DNA of 64,000 bases from positions 1,707,628 through 1,771,627 of the forward strand of contig NZ_CP116619.1 in the NCBI RefSeq assembly GCF_030409055.1, written 5' to 3'. Below the pieces are notes generated by a model. That model was not told the DNA's origin and did not search any database. It worked only from the letters and a program-made list of their open reading frames with translations. The position numbers were made by a program, and so were the translations under genes. This document shows, piece after piece, positions 1 through 9,023 of this stretch (its first letter is position 1; each line of letters begins with the position of its first letter). The DNA comes from Trichocoleus desertorum NBK24. GTDB taxonomy: Bacteria > Cyanobacteriota > Cyanobacteriia > FACHB-46.

Positions 1-117
1 ATCCAAGACATGATTTCCTTTTGCTCAGCTTCAATTCTTATGTCAGTTCCCGCTGCAATCTGCGATCGCTAGAGCCTTACTCATTTCTAAGCTTCCTCAG
101 GGACTTATCAGCCAACC

Positions 118-552
118 ATGAAAAAATTACTGTATTCAGGCATGATCATTGTCTGCCTCGCCGCCGTGACGATGCCTGCGATGGCTAAAGGCAAACCTCA
201 AAAGCAACAGAAGCCGCAAAAAACAGAGAAAGTTTCCGAGCAGCCTAGCTCAACCGATCCAAATCTTCAGCCAATTTGCCAGCAAAGCCCTCTAAAGACT
301 GGGGCCAAGGCTTCTAACCTGCGTTCTAACAAAGGTGGAAAGTTACGCGGTCAAGCTCGTGCCGAATATGTACATCAACTCAACCAAGCTAGGAAGAGTC
401 AGCGAGCGGGACAAGTAGCAAATGCCTGCACCGGACTGCCGCAACTACCCCCAAGTTCCACTGCGCCGTCAACCTCCACAACCTCCACAACCTCTACCAC
501 TAACTCCACGAGCCAAACTTCTACCTCAGTTGAGGTGAATAACGTAAGATAA
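118..552 (+). CDS. Secreted basic Ser/Thr-rich small protein, function unknown
   Basis: I do not recognise a family. The 144-residue product opens with MKK and a hydrophobic stretch (residues about 4-22) ending in AMA-K, which reads as a Sec signal peptide. A Lys/Gln/Pro-rich segment follows (about 24-45), then a charged middle with two cysteines (about 54 and 104), and a C-terminal tail (about 112-136) made almost only of Ser and Thr. The tail is encoded by near-tandem acctccaca units and may be length-variable. The basic composition and low-complexity tail suggest a periplasmic or surface-associated protein; that is inference. A terminator-like hairpin lies about 90 nt downstream. Confidence 0.65.
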   Translation: MKKLLYSGMIIVCLAAVTMPAMAKGKPQKQQKPQKTEKVSEQPSSTDPNLQPICQQSPLKTGAKASNLRSNKGGKLRGQARAEYVHQLNQARKSQRAGQVANACTGLPQLPPSSTAPSTSTTSTTSTTNSTSQTSTSVEVNNVR

Positions 553-1014
553 GCGTTTGCGAAACCTATGTCTCTGCTCGGATCTTGCAATGCCGTGTAA
601 CACTTCTTTCAATTTGCAAGATCTGCATCTTTGCTAAAGCACCTCTGGCCTCCAGGCTGGAGGTTTTCTCTTACTTCAGGTAGGGATTAGGGTCTCAATA
701 TCCGCCATTCAAGAAATTTGTTGTTAGACTCGTTCTAGCAGCTGGTAGCTACACAACATATCTAGTAAGCTTATTGACTGGTTTATTACTTTCTAAGCAT
801 CCAATCTAAGCATCTAACGACTGCCATTTCTTCACAGCAGATGTAACTTTTCTCCACACACTGCGAAAGCTGGAAATTAACTAGAACTGCTGACTCAATA
901 GCGATTGCTATGAATTGGGCATTCCTGCATTGAGCAGGGTTAAGCACTTGGAGCGCTTGGGGGATTTGAGCCAGTCCATGCAGAACTAGATGAGCTACCT
1001 CATTTGTGTTCAAT
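553..1014. other. Intergenic spacer, no gene supported
   Basis: Apart from the hairpin at 642-670 I see no gene. A weak reverse-strand open frame across 786-1109 runs into the dehydrogenase start and has no recognisable protein character. The promoter of the 1027-4054 operon presumably lies here. Confidence 0.5.
642..670 (+). terminator. Probable intrinsic terminator of the 118-552 gene
   Basis: CCTCTGGCCT (642 onward) pairs imperfectly with AGGCTGGAGG and is followed by TTTTCTC. It lies about 90 nt after the stop codon. Confidence 0.5.
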
Positions 1015-1020
1015 GGGAGG
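1015..1020 (+). promoter_or_regulatory. Shine-Dalgarno that decides the dehydrogenase start
   Basis: GGGAGG lies six bases before the ATG at 1027. It favours that start over the in-frame ATG at 1006, which has no such site. Confidence 0.65.
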
Positions 1021-1026
1021 TTGGAT

Positions 1027-2394
1027 ATGGGACTCGCAACGATTAACCCAGCCACAGGAGAAACGCTTAAGACATTTGAACCCCTTACAGATGTAGAACT
1101 AGAAGCCAAACTTCATCAAGCAGACCGAACCTTTCAGGAATATCGAAAAACTGCGATCGCTCAACGGGCGGAGTGGATGCAAGCCGCCGCTCAGATTTTG
1201 GAGACGAATAAAGAGCATTTTGGCAAAATCATGACCCTGGAAATGGGCAAAACTCTCAAGTCAGCGATCGCTGAGGTCGAGAAGTGTGCCTGGGTCTGTC
1301 GCTACTACGCGGAAAACGCCGCAGAATTTTTGGCAGATGTCCCCGCTCAAACGGATGCTAGCCAAAGCTTTGTGCGCTACCAGCCCATTGGGGCAGTGCT
1401 CGCGGTGATGCCGTGGAATTTTCCCTTCTGGCAGGTCTTTCGCTTTGCAGCTCCAGCGCTAATGGTAGGCAATGTTGGCTTGCTAAAACATGCCTCAAAC
1501 GTACCGCAGTGCGCCTTAGCCATCCAAGACGTTTTTGACAAAGCGGGTTTTCCACCTGGAGCGTTCCAAACGCTACTGATCGGCTCCGATCGCGTTGCGG
1601 CGCTTGTGGCAGACGATCGCGTTAAAGCCGCCGCCCTAACGGGGAGCGAACATGCTGGGGCTAGCCTCGCCTCTGCTTGTGGCAAGCAAATCAAAAAAAC
1701 GGTATTGGAACTGGGCGGCAGTGACCCCTTTATTGTCTTAGAGAGCGCTGATTTAGAGGCTGCTGTCACCACCGCTGTAACTGCGCGCCTGCTAAATAAC
1801 GGTCAATCTTGCATTGCTGGCAAACGCTTTATTATTGCTGAGGCGATCGCCGATGAGTTTGAGCGCCGCTTAGTTGAGAAGTATCAAGCGCTGAAAGTGG
1901 GCGATCCAATGGAACTCGACACCGATATTGGCCCCTTGGCTACCCCCGACATTCTGCAAGACTTAGACCATCAGGTGCAGGCTTGTCTAGAAAAAGGTGC
2001 AAGAGCCCCAGTCGGTGGGCATCCTATAAAAGAGCGCCCTGGCAACTTTTACGCCCCAACCATTCTCACCGATTTTCCGCCCGGTACCCCTGCTGACCAA
2101 GAAGAATTTTTTGGTCCGGTGGCCCTACTCTTTCGGGTGAAAGATATCGATGAGGCCATTCGCCTCGCTAATAGCACTTCTTTTGGCTTGGGAGCCAGTG
2201 CTTGGACCCAAGTAGCCGACGAAGCCAACCGCCTGATCGAAGAACTAGACGCGGGTGCTGTGTTTATTAACGGACTAGTCAAATCCGATCCGCGCTTGCC
2301 TTTTGGCGGTATCAAGCGATCGGGATATGGGCGAGAGTTGGGCATTCAGGGCATTCACGAATTCGTCAATATCAAAACCGTTTGGGTGAAATGA
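1027..2394 (+). CDS. gabD: NAD(P)-dependent succinic semialdehyde dehydrogenase
   Basis: An aldehyde dehydrogenase superfamily enzyme of 455 residues, likely oxidising succinic semialdehyde to succinate in the cytosol. Visible motifs are PWNFPFW near the cofactor site, the catalytic Glu in LELGGSDPF, the catalytic Cys in GQSCIAGKRF and the C-terminal PFGGIKRSGYGRELG. I chose the ATG at 1027 because of the GGGAGG site upstream. The stop is one base before the ATG of the next gene, a ThDP decarboxylase, so the two are probably translationally coupled. This pairing is known from cyanobacteria such as Synechococcus sp. PCC 7002, where the two enzymes close the TCA cycle by converting 2-oxoglutarate to succinate. 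Substrate is inferred from family and context. Confidence 0.9.
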   Translation: MGLATINPATGETLKTFEPLTDVELEAKLHQADRTFQEYRKTAIAQRAEWMQAAAQILETNKEHFGKIMTLEMGKTLKSAIAEVEKCAWVCRYYAENAAEFLADVPAQTDASQSFVRYQPIGAVLAVMPWNFPFWQVFRFAAPALMVGNVGLLKHASNVPQCALAIQDVFDKAGFPPGAFQTLLIGSDRVAALVADDRVKAAALTGSEHAGASLASACGKQIKKTVLELGGSDPFIVLESADLEAAVTTAVTARLLNNGQSCIAGKRFIIAEAIADEFERRLVEKYQALKVGDPMELDTDIGPLATPDILQDLDHQVQACLEKGARAPVGGHPIKERPGNFYAPTILTDFPPGTPADQEEFFGPVALLFRVKDIDEAIRLANSTSFGLGASAWTQVADEANRLIEELDAGAVFINGLVKSDPRLPFGGIKRSGYGRELGIQGIHEFVNIKTVWVK

Positions 2395-2395
2395 C

Positions 2396-4054
2396 ATGGG
2401 TGAAATAACAGGTCCAATCAACACCGCCGAACTGTTGGTTAAATGCCTCGAAAACGAAGGTGTTCGCTACGTGTTTGGCCTCCCCGGTGAAGAAAACCTC
2501 CACATGTTGGAAGCCTTAAGCCACTCTTCGATTCAGTTCATCACCACGCGGCATGAGCAGGGCGCTGCTTTTATGGCAGATGTGTATGGTCGCTTAACGG
2601 GACAAGCGGGCGTTTGCCTTTCCACCCTCGGCCCTGGGGCCACCAACTTAATGACTGGCGTGGCCGATGCTAATTTGGATCGCGCTCCGCTAGTTGCCAT
2701 CACTGGGCAAGTGGGCACCGATCGCATGCACATTGAGTCGCACCAGTATCTCGACTTGGTGGCTATGTTTGCGCCCGTGACCAAGTGGAACGCCCAAATT
2801 GTTCGCCCTAGCAATACTCCAGAAATCGTTCGCAAAGCTTTCAAGATCGCGGAAAGTGAGAAACCGGGTGCTGTTCACATCGATCTACCAGAAAATATTG
2901 CTGCGATGACGGCCCCAGGCCAACCCCTGTCGAAGTGCTCGATGGAAAAAGTTTACGCTTCATTCCACAGCATTGAGCAAGCCGCTGCCGCCATTTCTGC
3001 CGCCAAGAATCCCATTATTCTGGTCGGGAATGGCACGATTCGAGCCCACGCGAGTGAAGCGTTAACCAAGTTTGCCACTGAACTCAATATTCCTGTGGCT
3101 AATACCTTCATGGGCAAAGGGGTGATTCCTTACACGCATCCTTTAGCTCTGTGGTCAGTGGGGTTACAACTGCGCGACTACATTAGTTGTGGATTCGATC
3201 GCGCTGATTTGGTGATTGCGATCGGTTACGACTTAATTGAGTATTCACCCAAGAAATGGAACCCCAACGGCACGATTCCAATTGTGCATATTGGACAAAC
3301 CACCGCAGAAGTTGATAGCAGTTACATGCCGATTGCTGATGTGGTCGGGGATATTTCTGACTCTCTTGAAGAAATCCTGAAGCGCTCTAACCGCCAAGGT
3401 CAACCAGAGCCTTATGCGCTCAGCTTACGAGCAGAGATCCAGGCAGACTATGAACAATACGCCAAGGATGATGCTTTTCCGATCAAGCCGCAGAAAATAG
3501 TCTACGATTTGCGGCAAATCATGGGGCCAGAGGACGTTGTGATCTCCGATGTGGGCGCACACAAAATGTGGATGGCACGTCACTACCACTGCGATCGCCC
3601 CAATACCTGCATTATCTCTAACGGGTTTGCCGCAATGGGCATTGCCATTCCAGGCGCGATCGCGGCTAAGCTCGTGCATCCAGACCGGAAGGTAGTAGCG
3701 GTGACTGGAGACGGCGGCTTTATGATGAACTGCCAAGAGCTAGAAACCGCGCTGCGAGTCGGCACTGCTTTTGTCACGATTATCTTTAATGATGGTGGCT
3801 ACGGCTTGATCGAATGGAAGCAACAAAACTATTACGGCCATTCTGCCTTTGTGAAGTTCACCAATCCTGACTTTGTCAAGCTAGCTGAAAGTATGGGCTT
3901 AAAAGGGTATCGAATTGAATCTGCAACCGATTTAATTCCAACCTTAAAAACTGCCCTAGCTCAGGATGTGCCAGCAGTAATTGATTGCCCAGTCGATTAC
4001 AGCGAAAATCTGCGCTTTACCCAAAAAGCCGGAGATCTAAGTTGTGCGATGTAG
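2396..4054 (+). CDS. ogdA: 2-oxoglutarate decarboxylase, ThDP-dependent (acetolactate synthase-like)
   Basis: A 552-residue thiamine-diphosphate enzyme with the acetolactate synthase fold: N-terminal pyrimidine-binding domain with the activating Glu in GLPGEENLHM (about residue 30), a central domain, and a C-terminal pyrophosphate domain with GDGGFMMN and the Mg/ThDP motif ending NDGGYGLI. Databases usually label such proteins acetolactate synthase. Its position one base downstream of succinic semialdehyde dehydrogenase matches the cyanobacterial 2-oxoglutarate decarboxylase operon, whose product yields succinic semialdehyde and CO2. The call therefore rests on established family knowledge plus synteny. 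A plain acetolactate synthase remains the alternative, but ilvC is far away in this window and no regulatory small subunit gene is adjacent. Confidence 0.85.
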   Translation: MGEITGPINTAELLVKCLENEGVRYVFGLPGEENLHMLEALSHSSIQFITTRHEQGAAFMADVYGRLTGQAGVCLSTLGPGATNLMTGVADANLDRAPLVAITGQVGTDRMHIESHQYLDLVAMFAPVTKWNAQIVRPSNTPEIVRKAFKIAESEKPGAVHIDLPENIAAMTAPGQPLSKCSMEKVYASFHSIEQAAAAISAAKNPIILVGNGTIRAHASEALTKFATELNIPVANTFMGKGVIPYTHPLALWSVGLQLRDYISCGFDRADLVIAIGYDLIEYSPKKWNPNGTIPIVHIGQTTAEVDSSYMPIADVVGDISDSLEEILKRSNRQGQPEPYALSLRAEIQADYEQYAKDDAFPIKPQKIVYDLRQIMGPEDVVISDVGAHKMWMARHYHCDRPNTCIISNGFAAMGIAIPGAIAAKLVHPDRKVVAVTGDGGFMMNCQELETALRVGTAFVTIIFNDGGYGLIEWKQQNYYGHSAFVKFTNPDFVKLAESMGLKGYRIESATDLIPTLKTALAQDVPAVIDCPVDYSENLRFTQKAGDLSCAM

Positions 4055-4217
4055 TCGGTGACTTTAGGGTGTTCTGGCGGCGCTGCTTTAGCTTCTGCCA
4101 GAGCATCACCACTAGCTCTTTTTCCTGGGGGGCTAGGTGCGTCATTTCGCACCCCCAGAATTTAGTCACCTCATCTTGGTTAATGTTGTCTCGCTCAGGA
4201 GCGCCACTTGTACCCAT
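4017..4217 (-). CDS. Possible small protein, 66 residues
   Basis: A reverse-strand open frame begins with ATG at 4217 and overlaps the 3' end of the convergent decarboxylase gene by 38 bases. The product is mixed-charge and plausibly globular or helical (MTHLAPQEKELVVMLWQKLK), unlike the biased composition of most shadow frames here. I recognise no family. It could equally be chance: the gene overlap is unusual and no strong ribosome site is visible. Confidence 0.35.
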   Translation of the reverse strand: MGTSGAPERDNINQDEVTKFWGCEMTHLAPQEKELVVMLWQKLKQRRQNTLKSPTTSHNLDLRLFG

Positions 4218-4689
4218 AAGTTATGCTCCGTGAAAGGCTGCGAACCGAGTCTTGAGTTGATCTCTTTGATATTTAATAAAGATTTAATTAATTTCGCTGT
4301 GCGTAGCGTCACAAATAAAAGAATTTTGTACTTTTATGTCTAAGAAATTAAAAATCAAAGGTTAACCTTGCCTTTTGCTAAGCATATTTGCTCACTAAAA
4401 GTACAGAAATAGGGTAGGAGTCAGAAGGCTGATTTGTCTTCAAAAAGATTAAATTCGTTAGTCTGCAATGCTCTTTGACCTACCTCATGCCTTGCTAATC
4501 TAGGTAAGCAATGAATGCTTAATGCTAGTGCTAAAAGTGAATTCCCAAAAAGAGGCGATCGCAAATTTCTCCCATCAAAATTAGCTCAGCCGTTTTAGGC
4601 AAATTCTTGCCCCACTTCTTAGAGATTAGGGAATTGCAGGAGTCAAATCTGAGGTAATTGGTAGCAATAAGTCATCCAAGGCTGGAACG
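4218..4689. other. AT-rich intergenic spacer
   Basis: I see no gene or RNA here. The sequence becomes AT-rich around 4255-4400. The promoter of the FHA gene pair probably lies near the right end. Confidence 0.45.
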
Positions 4690-5250
4690 ATGTATGAAAT
4701 CACATTAGCTTGGACAGAAGGGGAGCAAGCAGAAACTAAAACGCTGCATCCCTGGCAGGCCACGAAACAATCCGGAGCCATTCGCATTGGTCGCGATCCA
4801 GATCGCTGTGATTGGGTACTGGCGCATCCCACCGTTTCCGGGTTGCACGTCGAGATCATTTTTCAGCCACAGCAACACCAGTTTTATCTCCGCAATCTTC
4901 GTGCCCAGAACCCACCCTTTGTAGACGGCTCCCGCTTAGAGCAAGGGGAAGTGGTGCTGCAAGTGGGTCGCAAGATTCGGTTAGGTGAATTAGAGCTGTA
5001 CGTGACCGCGATCGCTCCCATCAAAACTACAGTACTTTTATCTCCTCAGCTTCTATCCCCACAGCTTCCTAGCCTGATTCCTACCTTCTCTGGTCCCCTA
5101 GTTCCCACTGCTCCGCCCGCTCTCTCAACCTATGGCCTTCAGTGTCCTAAGTGTCATCAGACCTCACCCTACGAGCACCTCCAGTCAGGTTGCCCTTGGT
5201 GTGGGACTTCCTTAGCAGCGGCAGCCAGTGTCATACTGTCGCCAAGATAA
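4690..5250 (+). CDS. FHA-domain protein with C-terminal zinc ribbon
   Basis: The 186-residue product has an N-terminal forkhead-associated domain (about 25-115), a phosphothreonine-binding fold, with IRIGRDPDRCDWVL and the following HPTVSGLHVEI matching the GR...S..H core. A Pro/Leu/Ser linker (about 118-148) leads to a four-cysteine zinc ribbon, CPKC then CPWCG. It therefore looks like a phospho-dependent adaptor in the cytosol. It lies 36 bases upstream of a second FHA protein fused to an FAD oxidoreductase, and the two are probably co-transcribed. No Ser/Thr kinase gene is in the window, so the phosphorylating partner is unknown. Confidence 0.8.
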   Translation: MYEITLAWTEGEQAETKTLHPWQATKQSGAIRIGRDPDRCDWVLAHPTVSGLHVEIIFQPQQHQFYLRNLRAQNPPFVDGSRLEQGEVVLQVGRKIRLGELELYVTAIAPIKTTVLLSPQLLSPQLPSLIPTFSGPLVPTAPPALSTYGLQCPKCHQTSPYEHLQSGCPWCGTSLAAAASVILSPR

Positions 5251-5286
5251 TCTCACCAACGTAACCCATAGGTTAGCAAGAGCGGT

Positions 5287-7275
5287 ATGACTGGGGCGGC
5301 ACCACTACGGATTCAATTGAGCTGGTCAGAACCTCTGACGGGGGAGCGGCGATCGCCAGTGTTGACGGTGCCGATCGCCTTAGGACGAGAATTTGCCCAG
5401 TTGCCTACTCAGCTTGGAGAACAGCGCGTCTGCCGCGTTGCCCTAGCCAGTGACGAAATTTCTCGGTTCCACGCCTTGATCACCTTAGAACCTGATGGGT
5501 TGGTGGTCACGGATCAAAACAGTATCAATGGCACGCTAGTCAATGGTGTGTTGCATCACCGCAGTTTCTTGGCGAACGGAGACACGATCCAGATTGGCCC
5601 CTACGCGATCGCTATCTCTTTCGCCGTCACTCCTCCGGCACCTGCACCTCCTCTAACTCCCCCCTCCCTGGCTGCAACTCAGCTACCTGATCCTCGTTTT
5701 GCCGTCACAGAGTTACCGAGTGCAGAAGAAGCTAATCTAGCGGATGAATCCTTTCCACCTCCTCTGTTTCAAAATCAGCAAGTCTCAGTTCAGGATTTAT
5801 TTGCGACAGGTTTGCCTGTGCGAGAAAGCGACTATGCCGCGATTGGGGCTGGATTAGGAAGCTTTTGCTGGGTCGATTTGCTCCGGATTTGTGGAGTCCA
5901 CTCGGCTCAAGTGATCGCTTTAGGCATGGAGCCCCAACCCTACGCTCGTTATCAACGGTTGTGCCGCAACTCCCAAATTCCCTTACATGAGCGGCTACGC
6001 TCCAACTCTGATTCTTGCCCGGATAACATTTGGGGTTGGCCGAGTTATGCCTTGCGTGAAGCTTGGCACGACTTAAGTAAGGGCTATCTGACAGCAGGGC
6101 TGAAATATTTGTGGCAGGTGTTTGCAGAGCCAACTTTTGCTGAAACCTATACACCGCGAGCAGCCAATCTGTTTGCAGCCCTCGATCGCGAAGCTAAACG
6201 GATCGGGTGGGAGGAGATGTTTTGCTATGGTCGAGTGCGGGGAATTCGCAAAACCAATGATGGACGGTACGCGATCGCCTATTCTCGTTCGACTTCACAG
6301 CAGCGGGACCATGCCTTTCTAGTCGCCCGCTATGTACAGCTTGCCACCGGATATCCTGCGATTCAGTTTTTGCCCGACTTGCAAGCCTATCGCGAGCAAA
6401 CCAAAGACTTTACCTCGGTCGTGAATGCTTACGAAGATCACGATCACGTTTATGAGCATTTGGAACAGCAAGGCGGCACAGTATTGATCCGGGGTCGCGG
6501 GATTGTCGCATCGCGCATTTTGCAACGGCTCTACGAAGCTCGGCAAAAAAATCCCAACATTGCAATTCTGCATTTGATGCGATCGCCCAAGCCTGAAGGC
6601 AATAAGTTCGGCACCGCCCAACGCCACGTCGAGAACCATTACGAGTTTCAACCGTTTAATTGGCCGAAAGCCTGTTGGAGCGGGGAACTAAGAGTCATGC
6701 TAGAGCAAGCTGCCCCCCAGGAACGCCAGGGTCTCTTGTCTGTTTGGGGCGGCACCACCACAGCCGACCGGGGAGATTGGCGGCGCATTGTCGAAGAGGG
6801 ACTGAGCCAAGGTTGGTATCAAATCACCTTCGGGGAAGTGGAACGAGTAGAAGCAGATGAGCGCGATCGCCCGGTAACTTACATTCAAGAACAAAATCTG
6901 AAGGGACAAATGCGACTAGAAGCAGATTTCGTCATTGATGCTACGGGTTTAGAAGCCAAAGTCAAAACGAACCCGCTCTTGGATGATTTGGTGACTCAGT
7001 ACAGTTTGCCGCTGAATCCCTTGGGTCGTTTGAGCGTGGCTAATGATTTTGAGTTGGTCGAAATGCGGAATGGTCGGGGTCGCCTGTATGCCGCAGGAGC
7101 GATGACGCTGGGGGGTCCCTATGCGGCGGTCGATAGTTTCTTGGGGTTACAATACGCGGCTCTCTGCGCTGTGACAGATTTAGCCAAAATGCGCGCTCCC
7201 AGTCTGCAACGCTTACATCCAGTGCGATCGCTGACTCAGTGGTTCAAGTGGATTTTCGGGCAACCCCCCTCTTAG
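5287..7275 (+). CDS. FHA domain fused to an FAD-dependent oxidoreductase
   Basis: A 662-residue fusion. Residues about 20-115 are an FHA domain (ALGREF, then SDEISRFHALI and NSINGTLVNG). A Pro-rich linker (about 117-180) connects to a flavin oxidoreductase-like module. That begins with a Rossmann turn in AAIGAGLGSF (about 185), has a second nucleotide-binding-like turn in VLIRGRGIVAS (about 400), a DFVIDATGLE strand (about 550) and a C-terminal YAAGAMTLGGPYAAVDSF that resembles the flavin-binding closing motif. The substrate is unknown. Phosphopeptide recognition by the FHA part may place or control the enzyme; this is inference. The FHA/zinc-ribbon gene precedes it on the same strand. Confidence 0.75.
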   Translation: MTGAAPLRIQLSWSEPLTGERRSPVLTVPIALGREFAQLPTQLGEQRVCRVALASDEISRFHALITLEPDGLVVTDQNSINGTLVNGVLHHRSFLANGDTIQIGPYAIAISFAVTPPAPAPPLTPPSLAATQLPDPRFAVTELPSAEEANLADESFPPPLFQNQQVSVQDLFATGLPVRESDYAAIGAGLGSFCWVDLLRICGVHSAQVIALGMEPQPYARYQRLCRNSQIPLHERLRSNSDSCPDNIWGWPSYALREAWHDLSKGYLTAGLKYLWQVFAEPTFAETYTPRAANLFAALDREAKRIGWEEMFCYGRVRGIRKTNDGRYAIAYSRSTSQQRDHAFLVARYVQLATGYPAIQFLPDLQAYREQTKDFTSVVNAYEDHDHVYEHLEQQGGTVLIRGRGIVASRILQRLYEARQKNPNIAILHLMRSPKPEGNKFGTAQRHVENHYEFQPFNWPKACWSGELRVMLEQAAPQERQGLLSVWGGTTTADRGDWRRIVEEGLSQGWYQITFGEVERVEADERDRPVTYIQEQNLKGQMRLEADFVIDATGLEAKVKTNPLLDDLVTQYSLPLNPLGRLSVANDFELVEMRNGRGRLYAAGAMTLGGPYAAVDSFLGLQYAALCAVTDLAKMRAPSLQRLHPVRSLTQWFKWIFGQPPS

Positions 7276-7282
7276 CCGCCAC

Positions 7283-7924
7283 CTAATTGAATAGCTCCGG
7301 AATCGAATCTTTAAGAAGGGCAATCGTGCCTTCGGCAATAAACTGCACCGCGATCGCCAAAATAAAAAATCCCAAAACCCGGTTAAAAGCGCCCACGCCA
7401 CTTTTACCTAGACGGGCCATGACGCGATCGCCCACAGAAAGGCAGAAATAGATCATGCCACCTAGCAGCAAAATCCCGATCAGAGCGCCTAAGTGATCCA
7501 TCAAATGGCTTGATCTCGCTGACAAACCCATCACTACCCCAATCGCACCCGGACCGCTCAACATCGGTACAGCCATTGGCGTAAAGGAAATATCTTCTTT
7601 TTCCGCTACTTCTTCTCGTTCTGGGGGAGTGAGCCTGGGTCGCACAGTCACCATTTCCCAAGCCGTGTGCGCGATTAGCAAGCCCCCAGCAATTCGTAAG
7701 ACTCCTAAGGAAAGATCAAAAAATTCTAAAATCAGCCTCCCAGCTAGAAAAAAGATAACCAAGACGCAGATCACATTCAACGAGGTTTTTCGAGCCTGCG
7801 CCTGACGATAAGCTTTGGAATCTAAAGCCGTTAAGCTATAGAACAAAGGAACAGCCCCAATGGGGTTGGCAATGGGGAGTAGGGCCAGAAAGGTAGCGGT
7901 GACTTCAGCTAGAAGTTGCTGCAT
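7283..7924 (-). CDS. MarC family integral membrane protein
   Basis: A 213-residue inner-membrane protein with about six hydrophobic segments. Typical MarC features are the N-terminal LLPIANPIGAVPLFYSLT, a central AGGLLIAHTAWEM and TPMAVPMLSGPGAIGVVMGL, and the C-terminal LGFFILAIAVQFIAEGT. The start at 7924 gives the usual family length. MarC proteins were once linked to multidrug resistance, but that link was withdrawn and the function is unsettled. The gene converges with the FHA-FAD fusion, with only 7 bases between stop codons, so the two transcripts may interfere. Confidence 0.9.
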   Translation of the reverse strand: MQQLLAEVTATFLALLPIANPIGAVPLFYSLTALDSKAYRQAQARKTSLNVICVLVIFFLAGRLILEFFDLSLGVLRIAGGLLIAHTAWEMVTVRPRLTPPEREEVAEKEDISFTPMAVPMLSGPGAIGVVMGLSARSSHLMDHLGALIGILLLGGMIYFCLSVGDRVMARLGKSGVGAFNRVLGFFILAIAVQFIAEGTIALLKDSIPELFN

Positions 7925-8037
7925 GAAACTCGATAGGCTCAGCCATAGCAGATTAGATTCAACAGTTCTGTAATATCCTTTACCTACTAGTTTTTCATCA
8001 ATCTAGTGACTGAGGTCGTGAAGTCTAGGGTAAAAGC

Positions 8038-8466
8038 ATGACACCCACCTTGTTTGGGCGCTGGCAAACTCGTTTATTCCTCTTCGCTACAGTTGGCGTC
8101 GTGGTGACGCTGCCCTTTGCTCTTGGTTATATCGGCCCTGGTGCCAGTGCTCAGTTTTTCTGGGTGCTATTCTATGTGGCGCTGTTTGGCCTAGGCTGGG
8201 ATGTCCTTTATACCTACTTACAGAAATTTCGTTGGGATCGTGATTGGCCTGGAGCTTTGCAACTTTTGGCAGGGCTGTGGGAAGCAGTATTTATTGTGTT
8301 GCTGCTAAAAACGGTGGGTCTCTTTGGCATTGATCGAAACCTATCCATGTCGGGCTTCTTGTGGCACTACAGTTCGATCTGGCTGGCAATTTATTTAGCT
8401 GCTCACAGTTTGATGCGAATTCTGTTTCCGCGATCGCGCTTCCGGGGCGGACAATGGCTGTTCTAA
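8038..8466 (+). CDS. Conserved four-helix membrane protein, unknown function
   Basis: The 142-residue product has four likely transmembrane segments (about 13-32, 40-62, 80-100 and 112-130) with a short cytoplasmic-looking loop QKFRWDRDWPG between the second and third. The C-terminus is basic (PRSRFRGGQWLF). I recognise no characterised family, although proteins of this size and pattern are common in cyanobacteria. It lies 65 bases before a DUF4332 gene on the same strand, and could share its transcript. Confidence 0.65.
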   Translation: MTPTLFGRWQTRLFLFATVGVVVTLPFALGYIGPGASAQFFWVLFYVALFGLGWDVLYTYLQKFRWDRDWPGALQLLAGLWEAVFIVLLLKTVGLFGIDRNLSMSGFLWHYSSIWLAIYLAAHSLMRILFPRSRFRGGQWLF

Positions 8467-8530
8467 GCCCCATTCCAAGCAGATCTAGACAACATGCGCC
8501 ACAATAGGATTCTCTGTTAGTGATACGACT

Positions 8531-9013
8531 ATGCGTACGCGCGATCGCCATCGTTCTGGGTCTCGGCCCCAACCGTTACGGCCCTGTAGCTGGCCCATTG
8601 AACAACTGCCAGGTCTGAGCCAGGAAGACCAAACTCGCTTACAGGCACACGGTATTCACACCACCCAACAGCTATTGCAGCAAGCCGCTACACCAGCTCA
8701 GAAACAGCACCTAGCGGCTCAATTACAAATCCATATTCAGCATGTGAATAAATGGGTGGCCTTGGCTGATCTAGCGAAGATTCCCAGTGTGGGGTGTCAG
8801 TACTGCGGTCTGCTCCTACATGCGGGAGTGGCTTCTTGCGCTCAACTAGCCCAAACCCCTTTGCATCGACTGCACCCCCAAATTATGCGGTTGCAAGTTG
8901 CCATGATGCAGCGACCAGACTTGTGCCCTCCTGTGGAAGCAGTGGCGATCTGGATGCAACAGGCGCGATCGCTCACAGCTAGTTCTATGCTGAAAGCAAC
9001 CGAATCTAAATAG
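8531..9013 (+). CDS. DUF4332 (helix-hairpin-helix-like) protein
   Basis: The 160-residue product resembles DUF4332 proteins, which carry helix-hairpin-helix-like repeats. The first repeat reads IEQLPGLSQEDQTRLQAHGI followed by TTQQLL (about 23-48). The second contains DLAKIPSVGCQYCGLLLHAG and CAQLAQTPLHRL (about 83-118). Such repeats usually bind nucleic acid or another protein, but no function is proved. The gene ends 10 bases before aroE, so it probably belongs to the same transcript. Confidence 0.7.
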   Translation: MRTRDRHRSGSRPQPLRPCSWPIEQLPGLSQEDQTRLQAHGIHTTQQLLQQAATPAQKQHLAAQLQIHIQHVNKWVALADLAKIPSVGCQYCGLLLHAGVASCAQLAQTPLHRLHPQIMRLQVAMMQRPDLCPPVEAVAIWMQQARSLTASSMLKATESK

Positions 9014-9023
9014 CTAGCAGTGA

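Noticed and set aside
399-590. Reverse-strand open frame opposite the Ser/Thr-rich tail
   Set aside because: It is a shadow of the acctccaca repeats; its Val/Glu-rich product has no independent support.
786-1109. Reverse-strand frame of 107 codons
   Set aside because: It overlaps the dehydrogenase start, has no ribosome site and no protein-like pattern.
4137-4343. Plus-strand frame of 68 codons
   Set aside because: It has a composition typical of a chance frame in AT-rich DNA and no ribosome site.
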